A stretch of DNA of 64,000 nucleotides from Pilosibacter fragilis (GTDB lineage: Bacteria > Bacillota > Clostridia > Lachnospirales > Lachnospiraceae): the NCBI RefSeq assembly GCF_032490495.1, contig NZ_JAVYJB010000001.1, forward strand, positions 62,001 through 126,000, written 5' to 3'. The notes beneath the pieces are model-generated. The model saw only the letters and a program-made list of their open reading frames with translations. It was not told where the DNA came from and made no database searches. Shown piece by piece: positions 16,889 to 26,035 of this stretch. Every line of letters starts with the position of its first letter. Positions within the stretch are counted from its first letter, which is position 1. The position numbers were made by a program, and so were the translations under genes.

Positions 16889-17500
16889 CTATTTTGTCAG
16901 ATACAGGCCTGTCTCTCTGATATACTCCGCCACAGCCGCCGGCATGTCTTTTGAAAGATCCCTGCCTTCTGCCGCCTTTTTCCGGATATCCGCGGACGCC
17001 ACGTCGATCTTTGGATTATGAAGGAGCCGGATATCCGCGTTGTACTTCTCATTGAAGTAAGCAACCTTATCCTCAAGCGGCACACCACCGTCCTCGTAGG
17101 TTCTTCCGGATACCAGAAGCACAGCCTGCGCCATCACCTGTTCCGGATGATACCAGGATTCCAGCTGGTACAGGGAATCTGCCCCTATGATAAAATAGAC
17201 CTCTATATCCGGATATGCCTCTTTTAAGAGTGCCAGAGTCTGCGCCGTGTAGGTGTTCCCTTCCCGTCCCATCTCAAAATCAGAGACAGTAAAATACGGG
17301 ATTGATTCCGTGGCAAGCTCCAGCATCCTGATGCGCGCCGCCCCATCCGTGATAAGATGATCTTTTTTGTGCGGCGGAACATGGGACGGCATAAACCAGA
17401 TCTCATCCAGTCCATACTCCCGGTATGCCTGTTCCCCAAGAAGCAGGTGACCGTTGTGGACCGGATCAAATGTTCCCCCAAGAATACCGATGCGTCTCAT
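16889..17500 (-). CDS. nadD: Nicotinate-nucleotide adenylyltransferase NadD
   Basis: A 203-residue nucleotidyltransferase that adenylates nicotinate mononucleotide in NAD synthesis. The N-terminal GGTFDPVHNGHL motif supplies the HxGH signature. FIIGADSLYQLESWY and late ASADIRKK (ISSTxIR-type) complete the family pattern. ATG at 17500 follows GGGGGGA; the longer upstream frame lacks a ribosome site. Normal length. Part of the obg-yhbY-nadD-yqeK-rsfS order. Confidence 0.95.
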   Translation of the reverse strand: MRRIGILGGTFDPVHNGHLLLGEQAYREYGLDEIWFMPSHVPPHKKDHLITDGAARIRMLELATESIPYFTVSDFEMGREGNTYTAQTLALLKEAYPDIEVYFIIGADSLYQLESWYHPEQVMAQAVLLVSGRTYEDGGVPLEDKVAYFNEKYNADIRLLHNPKIDVASADIRKKAAEGRDLSKDMPAAVAEYIRETGLYLTK

Positions 17501-17570
17501 CGTATCCCCCCTTTGCCCGCGCACAATCCGGACGTCAAACAGTCCCGGATTGCCGCGATCGTCACACTGT

Positions 17571-17864
17571 TTACGGAAGAATGATCTTTCTGTCCTTCTC
17601 TTCCTTCGCCGGCTTATACAGAACGATCATCTTTCCGATGACCTGTACAACCTCGGAATGAGTGCGCTCTGCAAGGATCTGCGCAAGGTCTTTTCCGTCG
17701 TCCGCACAGTTCTTCAGTACATGGATCTTAATCAATTCTCTTGCGTTTAACGCTTCCTCGACGGATTTGGTGATCTCCGGTGTGAGGCTGGACTTGCCGA
17801 TCTGTAAAACGGCATCCATGGTCATTGCAAGTCCCTTTAAATAGGAACGCTGTTTGCTGGTCAT
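17571..17864 (-). CDS. yhbY: YhbY-family RNA-binding protein
   Basis: A 97-residue CRS1-YhbY (CRM) domain protein. Matches the family: MTSKQRSYLKGLAMTMDAVLQIGKSSLTPE, then LINARELIKI-type helix and the GKMIVLYKP ending that carries the last strand. YhbY proteins bind pre-50S particles and help ribosome assembly. A ribosome site precedes the start, and obg lies 74 bases upstream on the same strand. Confidence 0.93.
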   Translation of the reverse strand: MTSKQRSYLKGLAMTMDAVLQIGKSSLTPEITKSVEEALNARELIKIHVLKNCADDGKDLAQILAERTHSEVVQVIGKMIVLYKPAKEEKDRKIILP

Positions 17865-17938
17865 AGTAACTCCTTTTCATATATGGAAAAGCATGGTCTC
17901 CGGGCATTTATACGGACACCCGGAGAAGATCCGATGCA

Positions 17939-19222
17939 TTATTTATAGTAGTCAAATACGAGTCCGTACATGCGGACCGTATCGCCTTCCTGAATTCCCG
18001 CCTTTTCAAGATCGGCAAGGATTCCGGACTGCTTTAAGAATTTCTGGAAGAAATCAAAGCCCTTCTCAGAATCAAGGTTCGTGTAACCAAGCATCTTCTC
18101 GATTCTCGGCCCCTCAACCACATAGATGCCCTCTTCATCCTTCTCAACAGTATAAGGAAGCGAACGGTCACCCACATACTCGATCTCAAATTCTTTCTCA
18201 AAGATCTTCGGCGTACGGTCTGTCTTCCTGATCACATCATAGAGATAGTAGAGAAGATCATTTACACCTTCGCCGCTGACAGCAGAAATTCCAAATACCG
18301 GGATTCCCATCGGCTCGAACTCTTTCTTTAAGTCTGCGAGCGGATCCGCCCCCTCATCATAAACTGCATCCAGCTTATTGGCTGCGATAGCCTGTGGCAA
18401 CTTTAAGAGCTCCGGATTATAAGCGGAAAGCTCGTCCATGATCGCATGGACATCCTCGATCGGGTCACGTCCCTCAACGGAAGCTGCGTCTACCACATGA
18501 AGCAGGACTTTCGTGCGCTCGATATGGCGAAGAAACTCATGTCCAAGGCCGGCTCCCTCAGACGCACCCTCTATAAGACCAGGGATATCCGCCATTACAA
18601 AACTGTTGCCATCGCCTAAATTAACTACGCCGAGATGCGGGTTCAAAGTCGTGAAATGATAATTCGCGATTTTCGGTCTTGCGTTGGAAACACGGGATAA
18701 CAGAGTGGATTTTCCGACATTCGGAAACCCTACGAGTCCCACATCTGCGATCACCTTCAGCTCTAACTGTACCCAGAGCTCCTGCCCCGGCTGTCCCGGC
18801 TGGGCATATTTCGGAACCTGCATGGTTGCTGTCGCAAAATGCATATTCCCAAGACCGCCTTTACCGCCCTTTAAGATCACTTCCCGGCGGTTTTCACCGG
18901 ACATGTCTGTGATAACCTTACCGGTTTCCAGGTCCTTAACGACAGTACCTTCCGGGACCCTGACGATCAGGTCCTTTCCGTCAGCGCCATGGCAGCGGCG
19001 TTTTCCGCCCTCTTCGCCATTTTCGGCCGCATACTTCCTTACATGACGGAAATCCACAAGCGTGTTCAGTCCATCATCTACTTCAAAGATGATGTCTCCG
19101 CCTCTTCCGCCGTCACCGCCGTCAGGTCCTCCATTCGGAACATACAGTTCACGCCGGAAGCTCACATGTCCGTTTCCGCCGTTTCCTGATCTGATATATA
19201 CTTTTGCACTGTCTGTAAACAT
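17939..19222 (-). CDS. obg: GTPase Obg (CgtA)
   Basis: A 427-residue Obg GTPase in three parts: the glycine-rich Obg fold (residues 1-158, GNGGNGHVSFRRE, GGDGGRGGDI), the G domain with G1 GFPNVGKSTL near residue 167, G3 DIPGLIEGA and NKLD, and a C-terminal OCT domain. Obg acts in 50S maturation, stress and sporulation control. ATG at 19222 behind GAGAGGACGG was preferred to an upstream extension. A terminator between rpmA and obg (19315-19348) means obg probably has its own promoter or read-through supply. Confidence 0.97.
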   Translation of the reverse strand: MFTDSAKVYIRSGNGGNGHVSFRRELYVPNGGPDGGDGGRGGDIIFEVDDGLNTLVDFRHVRKYAAENGEEGGKRRCHGADGKDLIVRVPEGTVVKDLETGKVITDMSGENRREVILKGGKGGLGNMHFATATMQVPKYAQPGQPGQELWVQLELKVIADVGLVGFPNVGKSTLLSRVSNARPKIANYHFTTLNPHLGVVNLGDGNSFVMADIPGLIEGASEGAGLGHEFLRHIERTKVLLHVVDAASVEGRDPIEDVHAIMDELSAYNPELLKLPQAIAANKLDAVYDEGADPLADLKKEFEPMGIPVFGISAVSGEGVNDLLYYLYDVIRKTDRTPKIFEKEFEIEYVGDRSLPYTVEKDEEGIYVVEGPRIEKMLGYTNLDSEKGFDFFQKFLKQSGILADLEKAGIQEGDTVRMYGLVFDYYK

Positions 19223-19314
19223 GGAAAACCGTCCTCTCAATAAAATTAAAAAATATAACAGTGCCGCTTCTTATTCTTTTCATGAATCCAAAGTCTCACT
19301 GTTACACATAAATC

Positions 19315-19348
19315 TTAAAAAAGCTCCATACCATCCAGTATGGAGCTC
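19315..19348 (-). terminator. Terminator after rpmA
   Basis: A perfect stem AGCTCCATAC with a 6-base loop and TTTTTT on the minus strand, 8 bases after the rpmA stop. It separates the L21-Prp-L27 operon from obg. Confidence 0.9.
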
Positions 19349-19355
19349 ATCGTTA

Positions 19356-19646
19356 TTATTCGTTGATTGCCTGAGGATATACAGAAACCTGTTTTTTGTC
19401 TCTGCCCTTTCTCTCAAACTTAACAACACCGTCAACTTTAGCGAATAAAGTATCATCACCGCCGATGCCTACGTTGAGACCCGGGTGAATCTTTGTTCCG
19501 CGCTGTCTGTAAAGGATGTTGCCAGCTAATACGAACTGTCCGTCTGCTCTCTTAGCTCCAAGGCGTTTGGACTCAGAATCACGTCCGTTCTTTGTGGAAC
19601 CAACACCTTTCTTATGAGCAAATAACTGAAGGTTCATCTTAAACAT
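19356..19646 (-). CDS. rpmA: 50S ribosomal protein bL27, with cleavable N-terminus
   Basis: A 96-residue L27. The start at 19646 follows GGGAGGTG. The first nine residues, MFKMNLQLF, precede AHKKGVGSTKNGRDSESKRLG, the true N-terminus of mature L27, which reaches the peptidyl-transferase centre. This extension is the Firmicutes type that must be removed by the Prp protease, encoded immediately upstream. The rest, with GQFVLAGNILYRQRGTKIHPG, is fully conserved. Confidence 0.98.
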   Translation of the reverse strand: MFKMNLQLFAHKKGVGSTKNGRDSESKRLGAKRADGQFVLAGNILYRQRGTKIHPGLNVGIGGDDTLFAKVDGVVKFERKGRDKKQVSVYPQAINE

Positions 19647-19650
19647 ATCG

Positions 19651-19980
19651 TTACACCTCCCTGAATCGAAATTTGATATATTCTGCTCCATATTCATCCC
19701 GGATATTTTCGAGTCCGAGAATCAGGGATTTCATGAGGAGCTGCGACTCAGAACTTATTTTGTCCGGGAAGGAAAAAGAAAAGCTTCCACCATCTTCCCC
19801 CACACTTCCTTCAAAGTGATCGTCCGTAAATGTTTCAACGGAGTTTGCCATGTTGAGAACCAGTGCGGAAACAGCAGCACAAATCACGTCCTGTCCGTAT
19901 TCTGCATAGCCAGCATGACCATTGATATCGATTCCCTTTACTACTTCGTTCCTGTCACGCAGGATATTTACCTGAATCAT
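19651..19980 (-). CDS. prp: Ribosomal-processing cysteine protease Prp
   Basis: A 109-residue Prp-family protease. The catalytic pair is seen as His in INGHAGYAEYGQD (residue 22) and Cys in DVICAAVSAL (residue 34). Prp cleaves the N-terminal extension of L27 after the LQLF motif. The gene lies between rplU (8 bases) and rpmA (4 bases), the standard L21-Prp-L27 operon of Firmicutes. Confidence 0.96.
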   Translation of the reverse strand: MIQVNILRDRNEVVKGIDINGHAGYAEYGQDVICAAVSALVLNMANSVETFTDDHFEGSVGEDGGSFSFSFPDKISSESQLLMKSLILGLENIRDEYGAEYIKFRFREV

Positions 19981-19988
19981 AATCTTAA

Positions 19989-20297
19989 TTAAGCATTGAT
20001 CTTTTCAATCTTAACCTGAGTATAAAGCTGTCTGTGGCCATTTTTCTTATGGTAGCCAGATTTACGCTTATACTTGTAAACGATAACTTTTTTGCCCTTG
20101 CCAACTTTCTCTACTGTTGCAGATACTGTTGCACCCTCAACGGTCGGGCATCCGATTGTAAGCTCTCCGTTGTTAACAGCAAGAACCTGATCAAAAGTCA
20201 CTGCAGAACCAACCTCTGCGTCAATTCTCTCGATCTTGATGCTGTCGCCCTCGGCTACTCTATACTGCTTACCGCCAGTTGCAATAATCGCGTACAT
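19989..20297 (-). CDS. rplU: 50S ribosomal protein bL21
   Basis: A 102-residue L21. It has the expected start MYAIIATGGKQYRVAEGD and the C-terminal KVIVYKYKRKSGYHKKNGHRQ rRNA-binding segment. AGGAGG precedes the ATG. First gene of the L21-Prp-L27 operon, behind a good sigma-70 promoter and a leader of about 80 bases. Confidence 0.98.
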   Translation of the reverse strand: MYAIIATGGKQYRVAEGDSIKIERIDAEVGSAVTFDQVLAVNNGELTIGCPTVEGATVSATVEKVGKGKKVIVYKYKRKSGYHKKNGHRQLYTQVKIEKINA

Positions 20298-20378
20298 ATT
20301 GCACCTCCTATTATCATTACTCGCCAGTTATGGTGTCTTCCATCATGGAATCCTTGAAAACCTCACTGTGCGGCACAC
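20298..20378 (-). ncRNA. Probable L21 leader (autoregulatory 5' UTR)
   Basis: The ~80-base untranslated region between the promoter and rplU can form hairpins (TTCCATGATGGAA is one) and contains GACACCATAACTGGCGAGT just before the ribosome site, which resembles the Firmicutes L21 leader motif. By that family's model it lets L21 regulate its own operon. The assignment is from memory of the motif, not from a covariance search. Confidence 0.5.
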
Positions 20379-20384
20379 TATAAA

Positions 20385-20413
20385 ACTATAACAAACAGTG
20401 CTTGTATTGTCAA
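20385..20413 (-). promoter_or_regulatory. Sigma-70 promoter of rplU-prp-rpmA
   Basis: TTGACA (20408-20413) and TATAGT (20385-20390) with a 17-base spacer on the minus strand, about 90 bases before rplU. Near-perfect housekeeping consensus. Confidence 0.88.
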
Positions 20414-20556
20414 GCATTTTTTTCGCAATTTCGATATTTTTCGGTAATGGCTGAACTGTAACATTTTTCGTTATGGCCGAACAATAACATTTCCTGTATC
20501 CGTTCTCCGGACCTGTTTCTCCGGGACTTCTGTATCCGGCAGTCCTTTTCCCGGAC

Positions 20557-21858
20557 TCACCGCACCTGTTCATGCAGCGGTCTGCGGATCTTCTTTCTCG
20601 TGAGTTCCACAAGACCAAGAGGTGTCATATCAACAAGTACGGTCTTCACCGGGTCTGCTGTTACAGCGCGCCGCAGTGCTGCGAGAAGTGTCTTCCGGCT
20701 CTCCTCTTCCTTCATATCAATAAAGTCCACAATCATGATCCCGGAGAGATTCCTGAGACGGAGCTGGACAGCGATCTCCCCCGCCGCTTCCAGATTTGTC
20801 TTCAGGTATGTCTCTTCGGACGTCTTCTTTGAAACGCTCTTAGCCGTATTCACATCAATAACCGTGAGCGCCTCTGTAGGCTCGATCACAAGATTTCCGC
20901 CAGATTTTAACCAGACCGTCTTTGAGAGCGCCTGGGACAGGATCGTCTCCAGATGGTAGAGGGCTGTGAGTGGAAAATCATCCGTATAAAGTCTGAGTGA
21001 TGGCATTCCTGCTGCCATGGAACATGCCATCTTTGCAGAATCAACCGCTGTGGAATCCGCTGTTGCTGCAGAGCTTTCTGTTGCCTCAGAATCCGCTGCT
21101 GTCCCGGAATTCTCCGCCGCCCTGCTGTCTGTAATCCCTAACGCATCCTGCAGTTCTTTATAAACTTCCGGCAGATCCGTGACAACTTCCAGTCCATCAC
21201 AGATCTTCAGATCCCGGACCGCACGAACCGCAAAACTCTCCGGCCGATACAGCACATTGTAACAGGTCCGGCTTGCCGCTGCTTTACAGATCACCAGATA
21301 CCGTTCATAAAGCGCTGCAAACTCCTCAAACACCTTATCGATCCCAGCCGCCTCTCCGTTCGTCCTGACGACAAGACCGCAGTCTCCGTGTTCTGTCGCC
21401 TCCCAGCGCCGTTTTACCGCATCCCGCCATTCCTTATCCCGGATCTTCGCGGAAATTCCAAGGGAACTTTTCCCGGCACTCAGAACCGCCGTCTGCCCTG
21501 TCAGCGTAAGATTTGAGGTCAGCACCGCGTCCTTCGTCTTCACCGCGGACCGTTCCACCTGCACCAGGATCTCATCCCCTGCTTTTAAAGTTCCATGTTC
21601 CGTCTTCCCGTCCGCGTAGATCGGACGCGCATTTTCCTTCAGGCTGTAAAAACCGTTGACACCCGGCCGGTACTCCACAAAAGCCGCATTGATGTTCTTT
21701 GAAATATTCTTTACTTTCCCGACAAAGATCACGCCGGTCTCTTCCTCCGCTGCCTCCGGCTCAAAGTCGATCTGGGCAGCATGTCCATCTTTAAAAAGCA
21801 CTGCGGCGGTCTTCCCGCGCAGTGCCGTAATGATCAGTTTATCCAACATGTTCTCCAA
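20557..21858 (-). CDS. rng: Ribonuclease E/G family protein
   Basis: A 433-residue RNase G-like endoribonuclease. It has an S1-like RNA-binding domain near residues 35-120 (GVIFVGKVKNISKNINAAFVEY), then the catalytic domain with LTVIDVNTAKSVSKK, AAGEIAVQLRLRNLSGIMIVDFIDMK (metal-binding Asp residues) and VLVDMTPLGLVELTRKKIRRPL. It processes rRNA and mRNA. An Ala/Ser/Thr-rich segment of about 40 residues (near 245-285) is inserted before the catalytic core and looks like a species-specific linker. It overlaps the DUF2344 gene by 20 bases. Confidence 0.93.
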   Translation of the reverse strand: MENMLDKLIITALRGKTAAVLFKDGHAAQIDFEPEAAEEETGVIFVGKVKNISKNINAAFVEYRPGVNGFYSLKENARPIYADGKTEHGTLKAGDEILVQVERSAVKTKDAVLTSNLTLTGQTAVLSAGKSSLGISAKIRDKEWRDAVKRRWEATEHGDCGLVVRTNGEAAGIDKVFEEFAALYERYLVICKAAASRTCYNVLYRPESFAVRAVRDLKICDGLEVVTDLPEVYKELQDALGITDSRAAENSGTAADSEATESSAATADSTAVDSAKMACSMAAGMPSLRLYTDDFPLTALYHLETILSQALSKTVWLKSGGNLVIEPTEALTVIDVNTAKSVSKKTSEETYLKTNLEAAGEIAVQLRLRNLSGIMIVDFIDMKEEESRKTLLAALRRAVTADPVKTVLVDMTPLGLVELTRKKIRRPLHEQVR

Positions 21859-22567
21859 TTTCTTCTCCGAAGGATTCCAGAGTCACAAAGTCATGTTCTC
21901 CCGCGTCCGCGTAAACTTCCTCACGATTGATGCGGAACGCGAACTGCGGATATTCTTTTCCCAGAGACTTACAGTATGCCTCGAGGACCAGCTCCGGCTT
22001 TACGTTTGCAGCACTTCCAGAAGAAAGCTGCAGGAAGAGTCCGTTTCCGTCCACCACGCGGTGTGCCTCGTAGATCAGCGGCTTTAAGTCCATCTCCTTC
22101 TCGCCCTTTTTCGTCTTTTTCACGATATTCAGGTTTCCGTTTTCGATGAAATCAAGAATTCCGTTGTAGAATTCTTCCGCTGTCATGGAAAGTCCGTTCT
22201 CGTAATCGTCTCTCAGGACGATGGTATAATCACATGCCGCAACGATGGACATGGCGTTTTCCGCGTCATCCGGCAGTTTCCGGTAGCTCAATACCTCAAC
22301 GCCTTCCACCATCGTGTCGTTCAGCCGCTTCACCATCTCCGCGGAAGAGTCCGTGGACAGCACCTCAATATCCAGATACTCGCCGCTTCCGGTGAGGCCC
22401 ACGCCGAGCGGTGCCGCAAAGGACATGATCTGATGCGGGGAGAAACCTTCGGAATAGCGGATATCCACATCCGCGCGGCGCATGGCCTTCTGGAAATACC
22501 GCATCGTGTCGAGATGTCCGATGAACTTCATGGCTCCCTGCTTGGAAAACTTAATTCTGATCTTCAT
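21839..22567 (-). CDS. DUF2344 / TIGR03936 family protein
   Basis: A 242-residue protein. The start MKIRIKFSKQGAMKFIGHLDTMRYFQKAMRRA is the family signature, with GFSPHQIMSFAAPLGVG following. ATG at 22567 lies behind GGAGGAGGTG. The gene overlaps the end of the upstream TIGR03960 radical SAM gene by 17 bases. In many Firmicutes these two are adjacent or fused and lie next to RNase G and L21, so a joint RNA- or ribosome-modifying role is often suggested. Activity not established. Confidence 0.93.
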   Translation of the reverse strand: MKIRIKFSKQGAMKFIGHLDTMRYFQKAMRRADVDIRYSEGFSPHQIMSFAAPLGVGLTGSGEYLDIEVLSTDSSAEMVKRLNDTMVEGVEVLSYRKLPDDAENAMSIVAACDYTIVLRDDYENGLSMTAEEFYNGILDFIENGNLNIVKKTKKGEKEMDLKPLIYEAHRVVDGNGLFLQLSSGSAANVKPELVLEAYCKSLGKEYPQFAFRINREEVYADAGEHDFVTLESFGEEIGEHVG

Positions 22568-24416
22568 AACAGACACCTCCTCCAAATCTTCTCACACCGC
22601 AGCCGGAACAGCGCATTCTGCAGTTCGGGGTGACAGTCTCTTTTGTCGCGTTGATCCACTCTCTCTTTAAGAATTCCTTCGTCACACCTGTGTCGATGAA
22701 ATCCCACGGGAATATCTCATCGAGAGAGCGTGCTCTCGTCGTATAGAAATCGATGTCCACGCCACATGTCTCAAAGGCATTCATCCAGATCTCATTGTGA
22801 AAGCTCTCAGACCATGCGTCATAGAGCGCACCCTGTCTGTAGGCCTCCTCAATGACAGCAGCGACCTTCCGGTCTCCACGGGCAAGAACGCCCTCGAGGA
22901 CCGTCACGTCCGCCTCATGCCAGTTGTATTTTAAGCTCTTGTGGTTCAGCATCTCGTGCATCTTGTGGTTTACAATGCGGGCTTTTCCGAGGAACTCCTC
23001 TTTTGTACTCATCTGCGCCCACTGGAACGGGGTAAATGGCTTCGGAACGAAGAATGACGTACTCGCAACGACCTGTACCTTTCCGTTTCGCTTGTCCTTC
23101 GGAATCTCGTAGTACTTCTCCGCGATCTTCTCGGAAAGCAGGGCAATTCCTTCCATATCTTCCACGGTCTCTGTCGGAAGTCCCAGCATGAAATACAGCT
23201 TTACACGGTTCCATCCGCCCTGAAATGCCAATGCGGAGCCGTTTAAGATATCTTCCTCTGTCAGTCCCTTATTAATAACATTTCTCAGTCTCTGGGAACC
23301 CGCCTCCGGCGCGAAGGTCAGGCTGCTCTTCTTGACATCCTGAACCTTGCTCATAACGTCAAGGGAGAAGGCGTCGATACGCAGGGACGGCAGGGACACG
23401 TTCACGCCTTTGCCGTGGAAGGTATCGATCAGGAATGTTACAAGTTCTTCCAGACTTCTGTAGTCACTAGAACTTAAGGAGCTTAAGGAGATCTCCTCGT
23501 GTCCCGTGCTCTTTAACATCTTATAAGCCAGCTCTTTTAAATGCTCTACATTCTTCTCGCGGACCGGACGGTAGATCATTCCAGCCTGACAGAAACGACA
23601 GCCGCGGATGCAGCCACGCATGATCTCGAGAACCACGCGGTCCTGGGTCGCCTTGATAAACGGAACCAACGGTTTCTCCGGGTAGACGGACTCTGTCATT
23701 TCCATAACAAGCTGCTTTTCCACCTTCTCCGGCACCCCCGTCGCTGTCGGCAGAAAGCTCCTGATCGTGCCGTCTTCCTCATATGTCACTTCGTATAAGG
23801 ACGGAACATAGATTCCCGGAATTCCCGCTGCCTTTCTCAAGAACTCCTGTCTGGAATCCCCGTTCTTTCTGGACTCCTTGTAGACATCAAGAAGCTTCCG
23901 GTAGGAGACTTCTCCCTCTCCGATATAAAACATATCAAAGAACACCGCGATCGGCTCCGGGTTGTAGGAACACGGACCGCCACCGATGACGACCGGATCA
24001 TCCCAGGTACGATCCTCCGCGTGAAGCGGAATGCCGGAAAGCTCCAGCACCTGTAAAATATTCGTGTAGCACATCTCGTACTGAAGCGTGATTCCAAGGA
24101 AATCGAATTCCTTCACCGGGTCCTGGGACTCAAGGGCAAATAATGGGATATGTTTCTCTCTCATGACCTTGTCGAGATCCGACCACGGGGAGTACACACG
24201 CTCACAGTATACGTCCTCGTACTTGTTAAACATGTCATAAAGGATCTGGATTCCCAGATGGGACATACCGATGTCATACACGTCCGGGAAACACATACAA
24301 AAGCGGATTGTCTCCGGGGTGAGGACTTTTGTGACGGAGTTTACTTCGCCTCCGATATAGCGGGCGGGCTGCTGAATACTCAAAAGAGTCTCGTCATCTA
24401 ATGCTAATTTCTTCAT
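22551..24416 (-). CDS. TIGR03960-family B12-binding radical SAM protein
   Basis: A 621-residue radical SAM protein. The N-terminal part resembles a cobalamin-binding domain (MCFPDVYDIGMSHLGIQILY, then GGGPCSYNPEPIA). The Fe-S motif CIRGCRFCQAG appears near residue 270. Substrate unknown; always linked to the DUF2344 partner, here in an overlap. ATG at 24416 is preferred; an in-frame GTG six codons upstream is possible. It is the last chromosomal gene before the integrases, so the ICE boundary lies in 24417-24615, a stretch with no gene where I see no obvious att repeat. Confidence 0.93.
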   Translation of the reverse strand: MKKLALDDETLLSIQQPARYIGGEVNSVTKVLTPETIRFCMCFPDVYDIGMSHLGIQILYDMFNKYEDVYCERVYSPWSDLDKVMREKHIPLFALESQDPVKEFDFLGITLQYEMCYTNILQVLELSGIPLHAEDRTWDDPVVIGGGPCSYNPEPIAVFFDMFYIGEGEVSYRKLLDVYKESRKNGDSRQEFLRKAAGIPGIYVPSLYEVTYEEDGTIRSFLPTATGVPEKVEKQLVMEMTESVYPEKPLVPFIKATQDRVVLEIMRGCIRGCRFCQAGMIYRPVREKNVEHLKELAYKMLKSTGHEEISLSSLSSSDYRSLEELVTFLIDTFHGKGVNVSLPSLRIDAFSLDVMSKVQDVKKSSLTFAPEAGSQRLRNVINKGLTEEDILNGSALAFQGGWNRVKLYFMLGLPTETVEDMEGIALLSEKIAEKYYEIPKDKRNGKVQVVASTSFFVPKPFTPFQWAQMSTKEEFLGKARIVNHKMHEMLNHKSLKYNWHEADVTVLEGVLARGDRKVAAVIEEAYRQGALYDAWSESFHNEIWMNAFETCGVDIDFYTTRARSLDEIFPWDFIDTGVTKEFLKREWINATKETVTPNCRMRCSGCGVRRFGGGVCYEDQN

Positions 24417-24615
24417 ATTGTTCTTATTTTTCACCTGACTTTTCTATTCTTTTTGTCCTTTTTATGTGGCAAAGTCCGTCATACGCGGACACGCTGATAT
24501 TTGATTTTTATGTTCTCTGACGTGTTACAACAAAATTGAAATTGCACCTGTTTTCCGCACGATTTTGCCGTATTTGGATGGAATGTTTATTTTTCACACA
24601 TCCTGGACTGCATCA

Positions 24616-26034
24616 TTATACGGTATTTCCCCGTTTTGCGCAAGGGACTCTTTGGCTGTGACACTCGCGTATGCACCGGTCCAGCATGTTTATATATGCC
24701 CCCGGATCAAAAATCTCCCTCTGTTTTCCCGGCATCGGGCATTGTACCGTATAGGGAAAAACCGATTCCAACATCCGTTCGTATGGCGACAACAGCTCAT
24801 ATACCGGTTGCTCCGAGACAACGTACATCTGCATGGTAAATTCTGCCTTTGCATGCCCAAGCACGGTTGCCAGTTCTCTGATGTTGACATCGTGTTTGGC
24901 CATGATGGTTGCATAGGTATGTCTCAGATCGTGCCAGTGAAAATCTTCCGGCATGCCAAGTTCCTGCTTCAGTTTTTTGAACGGTTTTGCATAACCGTAT
25001 CGGGTGTAAGAACGTCCGTTTTCCTGATGCCATACCGCAACATCATCTGTATTAAAGTGCATGGATGCTTCAGTCTGTTCCCAACGTATCCGGTTTACCA
25101 GGATTTCATCCAGAACAAAGCCCGGTACCGGGATGGTACGCACTCCGTTTTTGGATTTTGTCGGGATCCGGCACGATGTAATTTCCCCTTTCTTTAAAGC
25201 AGACGCATCAACAGGGCGTCCAAGCTGTGCCTTCAGGTAAATTACTTTCTTCTGATAATCCACGTCACGGTAACGGATGGCAAGTAACTCGCTGATCCGG
25301 CATCCCGTCACACATGCAAGCAGCAAAGCAATGAATAAGGACGGATACTTTGTCTTGGCAACCGCCAGCATCTGTCCTGTCTGCTCGGCTGTCAGTGCGT
25401 AATGACGTTTTGTCCAGTCAATGCGTTCCGTATCCGGTTCTTCCCTTGCACGTTTGTCGGCTTCCTGTTTCTTTCTGTGTTTTTCCTGTTTGCGGATGTA
25501 ATCCGTTGCCAGTTTCGCCACATTTTTGTTTAACAGATGCATCTTCACAGCAAACTGGAAAGATGTCTCCAGGATGACCTGTACCATTTTGGCAACGGAC
25601 GGCGATTTTTGGCCAATCAAGGTCACGATGGTTTCGGTTGTAACCGCATCCAGATATAGATTCCCAATTTGCGGAATAATGTGACACCGAATGGCACTCT
25701 GATAGGAGCTGAATGTCTGATAAGAAATCGGCTTTACTTTACGCTTCGCCATATGCTCCTTTAACCAATAGTCCAGAAACAGGCCGGTTTTGACACGGAA
25801 TGGCAGATATGTACGGTCTGTTAATGCAGCAAGAAGCTCCAATCGTTTCTTTGCCGCGCTTTTGGAATCCGGATACCCTCCATATTCCCGCCTCTGCGTG
25901 GCGCCGTCCAAAAAAGTCAGTTCCAATCTTATGGCATATTTTCCATGCGCCCGTGTGGGTGTGTCACGCATGTTCCAACTGACCACTGAGCCATGCGCCA
26001 GCATTTCCGCAATGGTTTCAATCCGTTTTGCCAT
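24616..26034 (-). CDS. Tyrosine recombinase/integrase 1
   Basis: A 472-residue phage-type integrase. It has an Arm-type DNA-binding N-terminus, a SAM-like core-binding domain (about 105-190), and a catalytic domain with Arg in ACVTGCRISELLAIRYRDVD, HDLRHTYA, the late His of LGHAKAEFT, and Tyr in TMQMYVVSEQ, a complete R-H-R-H-Y set. ATG at 26034 follows AGGAGG. It lies 1 base after integrase 2 and 199 bases from the chromosomal gene, so it marks the left end of the ICE. Confidence 0.95.
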   Translation of the reverse strand: MAKRIETIAEMLAHGSVVSWNMRDTPTRAHGKYAIRLELTFLDGATQRREYGGYPDSKSAAKKRLELLAALTDRTYLPFRVKTGLFLDYWLKEHMAKRKVKPISYQTFSSYQSAIRCHIIPQIGNLYLDAVTTETIVTLIGQKSPSVAKMVQVILETSFQFAVKMHLLNKNVAKLATDYIRKQEKHRKKQEADKRAREEPDTERIDWTKRHYALTAEQTGQMLAVAKTKYPSLFIALLLACVTGCRISELLAIRYRDVDYQKKVIYLKAQLGRPVDASALKKGEITSCRIPTKSKNGVRTIPVPGFVLDEILVNRIRWEQTEASMHFNTDDVAVWHQENGRSYTRYGYAKPFKKLKQELGMPEDFHWHDLRHTYATIMAKHDVNIRELATVLGHAKAEFTMQMYVVSEQPVYELLSPYERMLESVFPYTVQCPMPGKQREIFDPGAYINMLDRCIRECHSQRVPCAKRGNTV

Positions 26035-26035
26035 G

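Noticed and set aside
17899..17924. CTCCGGG hairpin after obg as a terminator
   Set aside because: The stem is modest with a long loop and no T-run follows on the minus strand.
24417..24615. A specific att core repeat
   Set aside because: Without the right end of the element there is nothing to match it against; any short repeat chosen here would be a guess.
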